From: Sulfitobacter sp. OXR-159
GTDB taxonomy: Bacteria > Pseudomonadota > Alphaproteobacteria > Rhodobacterales > Rhodobacteraceae
Direction: 5' to 3'
DNA: 64,000 nucleotides
Assembly (NCBI RefSeq): GCF_034377145.1
Contig: NZ_CP139707.1
Coordinates: forward strand, 629,001-693,000
Each line of letters opens with the position of its first letter. Position 1 is the first letter of the stretch. Position numbers and translations under genes: made by a program. Under the pieces are notes generated by a model. The model was not told the DNA's origin. It worked only from the letters and a program-made list of their open reading frames with translations, and ran no database searches. This document shows positions 57,765-64,000 of this stretch, piece after piece.

Positions 57765-58208
57765 TCAGTCCAGCTTGGCGGAGGGGGCGAGCACCGTCGC
57801 CTCACCGGCGAGCACCGGTTTGCCATCGACCGAACAGCGACAGTCCATTTTCACACGGCGTTTGGCGATGTCCATGTCGGTCACGGTGACTTCGGCCAGC
57901 ACCATGTCGCCGGGACGCACGGGGCCGAGGAACTTGAGCGATTGCCCGAGGTAGATCGTGCCATGACCGGGAAGTTGTTCGCCAATCACCGCCGAGATTA
58001 GGCCCGCCGTTAGCATGCCGTGGGCAATGCGCCCTTCAAAGATCGTGTCGCGGGCATAGTCGTCATCCAAATGCACCGGATTATGATCGGTCGAAACCTG
58101 CGCGAACATTTCGATATCGGTATCGGTCACGACCTTACGCAGATGGCGAGTCATCCCGATTTCGATGTCTTCGATGCAGATCGTCCCGCGTGGCATATTG
58201 TCCAACAT
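57765..58208 (-). CDS. MaoC-like (R)-enoyl-CoA hydratase
   Basis: The 147-residue hot-dog-fold protein has the hydratase-2 motif STDHNPVHLDDDYA near 39, with Asp41 and His46 spaced as in the catalytic pair of PhaJ, followed by FEGRIAHGMLTAGLIS near 57. It probably hydrates trans-2-enoyl-CoA to (R)-3-hydroxyacyl-CoA and could supply polyhydroxyalkanoate precursors alongside phaA/phaB of this window, which is inference. AAGGAG lies seven bases before the chosen ATG at 58208. Confidence 0.9.
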   Translation of the reverse strand: MLDNMPRGTICIEDIEIGMTRHLRKVVTDTDIEMFAQVSTDHNPVHLDDDYARDTIFEGRIAHGMLTAGLISAVIGEQLPGHGTIYLGQSLKFLGPVRPGDMVLAEVTVTDMDIAKRRVKMDCRCSVDGKPVLAGEATVLAPSAKLD

Positions 58209-58297
58209 GACGGCTCCTTGGTAACAAAGTGACGCCAGAGTGCGTCCTATTGCAACTTTATTACTTCGCAACTGCAGAAAATCAAGTCATTTCTGAG

Positions 58298-59170
58298 TTA
58301 GCGGAGAAATCCGATTGCGTAGGTTGGGGCCGAGGCTTCGCGATCAAGATAGGCGCGGAGCTTGTCTTCGTCGGGTTGCTCGGTGGTCGCGGTTTCCGCG
58401 GCGGCCAGACCCCCGGTGATGAACAGCGAGTCGATGCCTTCGTCCATCGCGCCTTTGACGTCCGTCAGGATGCCGTCTCCGATGGCAAGGATGCGGCTGT
58501 CGGGGATGTCGACCTCAAGCGCTGCAAGGCGACGGCGGGCGAGATCGTAGATCGGGCCATGCGGCTTGCCGAAATAGAGGCTCTCGCCGCCCATCTCGGT
58601 ATAGAGCGCGGCCAGTGCCCCGGCGCACCATTCGCGCACTTCGCCCCGGTCCACGACGATATCGGGGTTGGCGCAGAGCAGTTTCAGCCCGCGGGCGATG
58701 GCCTGTTCGAACTCGGGGCGCATGATCTCGGGGTCGGCCATCGGGTCGACCGGGCCGGTGCAGACGATGCCTTCGGCTTCGGCCAGCCCGACGGTTTCGA
58801 CTTGTACCGGGTTTTCGAGGATCGCCAGCGGCTCGAAAAACTTGCGCTCAGCGGGGTGGCCAATGAACCAGACCTTTTCGCCCACCGCGCCGCGGAACAT
58901 GGCAGACCGCGCGGAATCACCCGAGGTGGCGATGCTGTCCCATGCGTCTTCCGGGACGCCGAATTGCTGTAGCTGTTTCTCCACGCCCGTGCGCGGACGG
59001 GGGGAGTTGGTGACCAGCACGACCTTGCCGCCGGTCTTGCGATAGGCCTGCAAGGCCGCCACCGCATCGGGCAGCGCTTTGCGCCCGTCATGCACGCAGC
59101 CCCAGAGGTCGACGAACAGCGCGTCGTATTGATCGGATACGTCGGGCAGGGCAGAGATAATGCGGGTCAT
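58298..59170 (-). CDS. HAD hydrolase, TIGR01459-type
   Basis: The 290-residue protein is a class IIA HAD phosphatase: the nucleophile motif YDALFVDLWGCVHDG near 16-30 (Asp residues in DLWG), motif II VLVTNSPRP near 50-58, the motif III lysine in YFGKPHGPIYD near 199, and motif IV ILAIGDGILTDVKGA near 225. It matches the alphaproteobacterial TIGR01459 subgroup of unknown substrate. I chose the ATG at 59170 over an upstream TTG. It lies 50 bases from the pyrophosphatase gene. Confidence 0.9.
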   Translation of the reverse strand: MTRIISALPDVSDQYDALFVDLWGCVHDGRKALPDAVAALQAYRKTGGKVVLVTNSPRPRTGVEKQLQQFGVPEDAWDSIATSGDSARSAMFRGAVGEKVWFIGHPAERKFFEPLAILENPVQVETVGLAEAEGIVCTGPVDPMADPEIMRPEFEQAIARGLKLLCANPDIVVDRGEVREWCAGALAALYTEMGGESLYFGKPHGPIYDLARRRLAALEVDIPDSRILAIGDGILTDVKGAMDEGIDSLFITGGLAAAETATTEQPDEDKLRAYLDREASAPTYAIGFLR

Positions 59171-59220
59171 GGTGCGGCCTTTCAAAAAGCGAGGGCGGGC
59201 ACTTGGCCCGCCCGATTGGC

Positions 59221-60141
59221 TTACATCTTGAGGTTCGGGATGATCTGCTTTTTACGGCTCATCACACCGGGCAGCACGACCGTGTCGCCGGAGACCTCAG
59301 CGCCAAAGCTCTGCTCGGCGATATGTTTGACCATGTCGTTGGGCACCAGCAGCGTCGCCTCTTCTTTCAGGATGTCGACGATGAACAAGAGCACCTGCGC
59401 GGCACCGTCGGCCTCGGCCACTTTCGGCATCTCAGCCATCAGTGCGTCTTTGCGCTCCAGCAGTGGCGCGGGGGAGGTGGTTTCCAGCACGCTCACACGC
59501 AGGTTGGTGCCGTCGAGGTCGAATTCCTTGCTGTCCATGCGCAGCAGTTCCGCCTCGCTGAAGGACGACACATCGGATTTCGCCGCGAACATTTCGGCCG
59601 CATAGTCGCTGATATCGACGCCCAAGTCCCGCGCGATGTCTTCGGCAATGGCGCGGTCTTCTTGCGTGGTGGTCGGGCTGCGGAATTCCAGCGTGTCTGA
59701 CAGGATGCAGGACAGGGCCGCTGCCTTTACGCCGCGCGGGGCCTGCGCCCAGTCTTTGCCGATCATCTTGAACATGATGGTCGCGGTGCAGGCGAGCGGT
59801 TGGATGTTGATCTCAATCGGTCCGCGTGTTTCGAGCCCGGCCACCAGACGGTGGTGGTCAATAATGCCGGTGATATCGGCGTCATTGATGTTGTCGGGCA
59901 GTTCGGCGGGGTTGTTGGTGTCGACGATGACAACCTTGGTGTCGGCCTCAAGCGTGGTCAGGATTTCGGGCTTATCAAGGTCCCATTTGTCGAGCATGAA
60001 CAGCGCTTCGGTGTTCGGCTCGCCCAGCAGGACCGGTTTAGCGGGAATGCCTTTGATCTCATTGAGATACCAAGCCCAAACGATCGGGCTGCCGGTGCTG
60101 TCGGTGTCGGGGGATTTATGGCCAAAAACAAGGGTTGTCAT
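59221..60141 (-). CDS. Manganese-dependent inorganic pyrophosphatase
   Basis: This family II pyrophosphatase hydrolyses PPi to drive biosynthetic reactions. The 306-residue DHH-family protein has GHKSPDTDS near 8-16, the metal ligand in IVDTNNPAE near 72-80, GIIDHHRL near 92-99, and the C-terminal SRKKQIIPNL motif near 295 (usually SRKKQVVP). The DHHA2 domain occupies the C-terminal half. Family II enzymes are less common in Gram-negatives than family I but are known in alphaproteobacteria. Confidence 0.94.
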   Translation of the reverse strand: MTTLVFGHKSPDTDSTGSPIVWAWYLNEIKGIPAKPVLLGEPNTEALFMLDKWDLDKPEILTTLEADTKVVIVDTNNPAELPDNINDADITGIIDHHRLVAGLETRGPIEINIQPLACTATIMFKMIGKDWAQAPRGVKAAALSCILSDTLEFRSPTTTQEDRAIAEDIARDLGVDISDYAAEMFAAKSDVSSFSEAELLRMDSKEFDLDGTNLRVSVLETTSPAPLLERKDALMAEMPKVAEADGAAQVLLFIVDILKEEATLLVPNDMVKHIAEQSFGAEVSGDTVVLPGVMSRKKQIIPNLKM

Positions 60142-60239
60142 CGGGGCGGTCCTGTCTATTCGGTGGATTTGCGGGCCTTATAGCAGGTTGAATAGGCTTG
60201 TCACGCGCGCCTGCCGCATTGCGGCATTGCGTGGAGAGT

Positions 60240-60457
60240 CTAGAGGCCCAGTTCCGCGCGCTTCTTTTTTGTAAGGGCGGCGGCGATCATGTCATAGGAG
60301 GCACGTATGTGGTCGCGCAGGCTGTCTTCGCCTAGGCCGGGTTCGGCGTAATGCTGTATCCATTTTAACCCGCGTGAGGCCAGATAGGGAGCGGGACGCA
60401 GTCCGGGGCTGTCTGAAAGCACCTCAAACCCCAGTTCAGTCACCTTGAAAGTAAAAG
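60240..60457 (-). pseudogene. MmcQ/YjbR family gene, 3' part cut off by an IS element
   Basis: The reverse-strand frame encodes the C-terminal portion of an MmcQ/YjbR protein, including FTFKVTELGFEVL, RPAPYLASRGLKWIQHYAEP and the final KKKRAELGL, and ends at the normal stop. It has no start codon of its own in context. Its other part lies at 62016-62151. Joining the two parts across the CT core restores a 117-codon frame, so the gene was intact before insertion. The function of the family is unknown (a DNA-binding-like fold). Confidence 0.9.
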
Positions 60458-60460
60458 ATG

Positions 60461-60472
60461 CCGTAATGGGGC
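60461..60472 (+). repeat. Left subterminal inverted repeat of the IS element
   Basis: CCGTAATGGGGC is the exact reverse complement of bases 62001-62012. Three bases (ATG) separate it from the AG core at 60456-60457. Confidence 0.92.
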
Positions 60473-60607
60473 TGTCGGCGAATCGAGCACGTTTCGCTTG
60501 CTTGACAGCATGATGTGGAGTGCCGTTGCCCTTGATGCGCCTGCAGCGCGTCTACGAGGTCGTATGTTTCCATGCGCCTCAATTCCTGAGAATAGAAGGG
60601 CAACGAC

Positions 60608-61639
60608 ATGAATGTATTTATCGGACTAGATGTATCTCTGACAAGCACGGCGATTTGTGTGCTGGGGCCGCAAGGGAAGGTTGTTGAGGAGTTGGAGGCC
60701 GCCAGCGAGCCTGAGGCGCTGGTGCGTGCGATGACGTCATTGCCGTACGCGGTCGATGCGATCGGTCTTGAAGCCGGACCACTGTCCCAATGGCTGAGTA
60801 AGGGCATCGAAGAGGCCGGACTTGACGTGGTCTTGATGGAAACGCGGTTGGTGAAAGCCGCTTTGAAAGCCATGCCGATCAAAACCGATCGGCGCGATGC
60901 TCAGGGCATTGCGCGCTTGCTTCAAATGGGATGGTACAGGCCCGTGCACCGCAAATCGGTGTCCTCCCAGGAAATCCGCGCGTTGCTGACAGCGCGCAAG
61001 TCAGTTCAGCAGGCCATCATCAACCTTGAGCTTTCCATGCGGGGTGTTTTGCGGAACTTCGGTCTGAAGCTGGGACACGTCACCCGGATCAGGTACGAGG
61101 CCCGGGTGAGGGAACTGGTTGAGCAGAATGAAATCCTGTCGGCGTCGACAGAGGCCCTTTTGCGCGCGCGTGCGCAGTTGCGCGCCGAGTTGGCTGAATT
61201 GGATGCGACAATCGCGGATCTGGCAAAACAAGACGACGTTTGCCGTCTGATGATGACGATGCCAGGCGTCGGTCGGATCGTCGCCCTGACGGTCAAATCC
61301 GCGATCGACGATCCGACCCGGTTCGCGCGATCGAAGGATGTTGGTCCGTGGGTGGGGCTGACGCCGAGACGTACGCAATCCGGAGAGATGGACATTGTCG
61401 GGCAAATTACTCGAGCCGGTGACCGGGCCCTTCGAACGGCCTTGTATCAAGCGGCGATGATCTTGATGCACCGTGGGTCACCAAACTGGCTCCAGGCCTG
61501 GGCGCTCAGAGTGGCCCATCGGCGTGGATCGAAACGGGCCTTGATTGCACTTGCGCGGCGTATTGGCGTTGTATTGCACCGCATGTGGCGAGACGGCACA
61601 CCATTCCGCCATGTGCAGAGCTCCCCGGCAACGGTCTGA
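60608..61639 (+). CDS. IS110-family (IS1111-type) transposase
   Basis: The 343-residue recombinase has the N-terminal RuvC-like DEDD domain with Asp8 in GLDVS, Glu55 in IGLEAGPLS, and Asp94 and Asp97 in KTDRRDAQG. A helical coiled region lies at about 125-205, and the C-terminal Tnp domain has MPGVGRIVALTVKS near 217-230 and the catalytic serine Ser257 in RTQSGEM. Proteins of this kind use an element-encoded RNA to pair target and donor DNA. The frame is intact, so the element may be active. No other copy is in the window. Confidence 0.95.
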   Translation: MNVFIGLDVSLTSTAICVLGPQGKVVEELEAASEPEALVRAMTSLPYAVDAIGLEAGPLSQWLSKGIEEAGLDVVLMETRLVKAALKAMPIKTDRRDAQGIARLLQMGWYRPVHRKSVSSQEIRALLTARKSVQQAIINLELSMRGVLRNFGLKLGHVTRIRYEARVRELVEQNEILSASTEALLRARAQLRAELAELDATIADLAKQDDVCRLMMTMPGVGRIVALTVKSAIDDPTRFARSKDVGPWVGLTPRRTQSGEMDIVGQITRAGDRALRTALYQAAMILMHRGSPNWLQAWALRVAHRRGSKRALIALARRIGVVLHRMWRDGTPFRHVQSSPATV

Positions 61640-61682
61640 GTAAAATAATTCCAGAACTTGATCTGACGGAGGAACGCACTGC

Positions 61683-61890
61683 ACCTGACGACAGGTACGA
61701 CGAGGTCCCTTGCCGGGACGAGGTTCCTGGAGATGCCGAAAGCCCGCTAGTTATCGGCTAACGCTGAATACGCGTAAAAGATGGGCACCCAGGACCAGAT
61801 TTGGACCAGGCATAGAGTGGCAGCCATGCGGCTGACTACGGACGGAAGAGCGAAGCCCGTGCAAGGGGTGTCCTTCAGTCCTGACGTGCG
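61683..61890 (+). ncRNA. Candidate bridge RNA (seekRNA) of the IS element
   Basis: The non-coding right end folds into successive hairpins. The stem TCCTGG (61725-61730)/CCAGGA (61789-61794) and the inner stem TGCC/GGCA close an internal loop capped by GTTA-TCGGC-TAAC. The loop sides hold GCCCGCT (61742-61748) and GTAAAAG (61774-61780), which match the left target half and the complement of the right target half of the real insertion site GCCCG-CT-TTTAC. A second loop around CAGCC-ATGC-GGCTG has GGCAT (61809-61813) and ACGGAAG (61842-61848), matching the two element ends. RNA boundaries are approximate. Confidence 0.78.
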
Positions 61891-62000
61891 GGTGCAGTGA
61901 AAAAGAAAAAGAAAGCTTCTGAATCTGTGCCTTAAAACTCGGTGAAAGTTGAGATCTTCGCCGGGATTTTTGACTTGCCCGAAACCCTTGACAGAGGCCC

Positions 62001-62012
62001 GCCCCATTACGG
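62001..62012 (-). repeat. Right subterminal inverted repeat of the IS element
   Basis: GCCCCATTACGG is the exact reverse complement of the left repeat at 60461-60472. One base separates it from the AG core at 62014-62015. Confidence 0.92.
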
Positions 62013-62015
62013 AAG

Positions 62016-62151
62016 CGGGCGCATCCTCGGCCCAGCCGCAGATGGCAAAGACCTTGCCGCCCACCTTCCAGACATCCGCATTGCCCCATTGCACGACATG
62101 GGTTGTTCGGGGCAGGGCGGCGCAGAAAGCGTTAAATTCGTCGCGGGTCAT
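62016..62151 (-). pseudogene. MmcQ/YjbR family gene, 5' part cut off by an IS element
   Basis: The frame from ATG at 62151 encodes MTRDEFNAFCAALPRTTHVV and continues through WKVGGKVFAICGWAEDAP, the N-terminal part of an MmcQ/YjbR protein. Beyond the CT core it runs into IS sequence and reads on to a stop inside the element, giving a chimeric tail without family resemblance. The complementary 3' part is at 60240-60457. Confidence 0.9.
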
Positions 62152-62215
62152 CGCGTCAGTCTAGGGCCGCGCGGCCCCTTTGCATAGCGCCGCGCGATGG
62201 GGCAAGTTGCGCGCC

Positions 62216-62896
62216 ATGAGCAACCCGCGCGAAACAGATCTTTACCCGCCGATCAAGGCTTTCCTTGAGGATCAAGGCTATGTGGTTAAAGCCGAAGTCG
62301 GCGCGGCAGATGTGGTAGCAGTGCGTGGGGCGGAGCCGCCGGTGGTGGTGGAGTTAAAGCTCGGCTTTTCGCTGGCGCTGTTTCATCAGTGTCTGGCGCG
62401 GTTGAAGGTGTCGGATGATGTCTACCTCGCCGTTGTGCGGCAACCGGGCAAACGCTTTGCCAAGGCGGTGAAGGACAACGTCACGCTGGCGCGGCGGCTG
62501 GGGTTGGGGCTGATTACAGTGCGGCTGTCGGACGGATTGGTTGAGGTGCATTGCGATCCCGGCCCCTATGCGCCGCGCAAGAATGCCAAACGGGCGGCGA
62601 TGCTTTTGCGTGAATTCGCGCGGCGGCAGGGGGATCCCAATGATGGCGGCCAAACCCGCGCGGGGCTGGTGACCGCCTACCGTCAGGATGCGTTGAAAAT
62701 CGCGGTCTATCTGTTCGAAGCCGGCGCAAGCAAAGGCGCGCATGTGGCCCGCGCAACCGGTGTCTCGGCGGCAACCCGCATGATGCGGGATGACCACTAC
62801 GGTTGGTTTGAAAAGGTCGACAAAGGCATTTACGGGCTGACCCCAGCAGGCGCCGAAGCCGTAGCCACGGCGGGGCGCATTCTGGGCGCTGGTTAA
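62216..62896 (+). CDS. DUF2161 family putative PD-(D/E)XK phosphodiesterase
   Basis: The 226-residue protein has the nuclease-type motif set of DUF2161: Glu6 in PRETDLYPPIKAFLE, Asp32 in GAADVVAV, and the ExK of VVVELKL (Glu46, Lys48), matching the PD-(D/E)XK fold of restriction and repair enzymes. A winged-helix-like C-terminal part with ATGVSAATRMMRDDHYGWFE near 189 follows. The substrate and role are unknown. I chose the ATG at 62216 because the conserved motif begins six residues later. It lies between the IS-broken gene and groES. Confidence 0.87.
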   Translation: MSNPRETDLYPPIKAFLEDQGYVVKAEVGAADVVAVRGAEPPVVVELKLGFSLALFHQCLARLKVSDDVYLAVVRQPGKRFAKAVKDNVTLARRLGLGLITVRLSDGLVEVHCDPGPYAPRKNAKRAAMLLREFARRQGDPNDGGQTRAGLVTAYRQDALKIAVYLFEAGASKGAHVARATGVSAATRMMRDDHYGWFEKVDKGIYGLTPAGAEAVATAGRILGAG

Positions 62897-62932
62897 CGGT
62901 TCCAATCGACGCAAAATTTTTCAACGCCGTTG

Positions 62933-62961
62933 TTGACAGGACGCAGACTGCTGCTTAGCTA
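62933..62961 (+). promoter_or_regulatory. Sigma-70-type promoter of groES-groEL
   Basis: TTGACA (62933-62938) and TAGCTA (62956-62961) are 17 bases apart, directly before the CIRCE element. This gives a housekeeping promoter controlled by the HrcA repressor. Confidence 0.82.
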
Positions 62962-62968
62962 TGCCTCG

Positions 62969-62995
62969 TTATCACTCACAAGGGTTGAGTGCTAA
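62969..62995. promoter_or_regulatory. CIRCE operator (HrcA-binding site)
   Basis: TTATCACTC-N9-GAGTGCTAA differs by one base (T for G in the left arm) from the consensus TTAGCACTC-N9-GAGTGCTAA. It lies between the promoter and the groES start, so HrcA should repress groESL until heat shock titrates GroEL. Confidence 0.95.
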
Positions 62996-63062
62996 CGGCT
63001 GCACCCCTCGCCCGGAGGGGGTGGCTTGGAAGAGTAACTTTGAGCCTTAAGGAGCTGCAAAG

Positions 63063-64000
<938 letters not shown>

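Larger units (their letters stand above)
60458..62015 (+). mobile_element. IS110-family (IS1111-type) insertion sequence
   Basis: The element is about 1,558 bases long, counting one copy of the CT core (AG on the forward strand). It contains one DEDD transposase gene and carries 12-base inverted repeats CCGTAATGGGGC just inside both ends, three bases and one base from the core. Subterminal repeats and a long non-coding region downstream of the transposase (about 370 bases) are traits of the IS1111 group. It interrupts an MmcQ/YjbR gene. No target duplication beyond the core is seen. End positions are uncertain by one or two bases. Confidence 0.9.

Noticed and set aside
60458..60607. Bridge RNA in the left non-coding end of the IS element
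   Set aside because: This 150-base end has no segments matching both target halves; the right end does. IS1111-group elements are known to place the RNA at the right end.
61747..62151. Reverse-strand frame of 134 codons starting as MmcQ/YjbR and continuing through the IS right end
   Set aside because: Only the first 45 codons belong to the family; the rest is IS sequence. It is an interrupted gene, recorded as a pseudogene part.

Overview
The window is a gene-dense, GC-rich chromosomal segment from an alphaproteobacterium, most likely of the Rhodobacteraceae (Roseobacter group, Sulfitobacter-like). The evidence is the gene content and order: ubiA-rsmE-gshA with a plant-type glutamate-cysteine ligase, the aa3-oxidase subunit IV micro-protein, a MobB-MoeA fusion, the DUF2161 PD-(D/E)XK protein, the clustered F1 genes atpHAGDC without F0 genes, and a CIRCE-controlled groES-groEL. 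Genus and species are inference. No tRNA, rRNA, CRISPR array, prophage or replication origin was recognised.

Layout. 1-3.2 kb: ubiA (cut by the window edge), rsmE, a small membrane protein and gshA. 3.2-6.9 kb: a reverse-strand run of pyrB, a tail-anchored protein, a 34-residue membrane protein, a dihydroorotase homologue that has lost its metal ligands, and plsY. 7-21.7 kb: a uracil-DNA glycosylase, a LysE-type exporter, moaB, DsbD-like and YqgE proteins, tsaC, an acyl-CoA dehydrogenase with an MBL hydrolase, an oxidase micro-subunit, a lipoprotein, azlCD, the molybdenum-cofactor set fdhD-mobA-mobB/moeA, and greA. 21.8-34.2 kb: a VOC gene divergent from soxR across a SoxR-type operator, ETF-ubiquinone oxidoreductase, a TPR protein with ispE, a polyprenyl synthase, a tRNA methyltransferase, phaA/phaB, an EAL protein, tag and rpsD. 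34.3-47 kb: hisC, a TyrA/TyrC-type dehydrogenase and an extensin-like protein; ChaC; a MotA/MotB-like pair with a very long coiled coil; an M23 peptidase; clpA; gloB. 47-52.2 kb: the F1 ATP synthase operon ending in a strong terminator. 52.3-60.2 kb: an H-type lectin, prs, ltaE, ribF, a MaoC hydratase, a HAD phosphatase and an inorganic pyrophosphatase. 60.2-64 kb: an IS110-family (IS1111-type) insertion sequence inside an MmcQ/YjbR gene, then DUF2161 and groESL (cut by the window edge).

Most of the window is core metabolism: pyrimidine, molybdopterin, quinone/isoprenoid and amino-acid synthesis, ATP synthesis and protein quality control. The stand-out signal is the 1.56-kb IS element. The roughly 370 bases downstream of its transposase fold into two guide-bearing internal loops. 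Short segments in the first loop match the two halves of the actual insertion site in the interrupted gene, and segments in the second match the two ends of the element, around a CT core. This is the architecture of a bridge RNA (seekRNA). Removing the element restores a clean 117-codon host gene.
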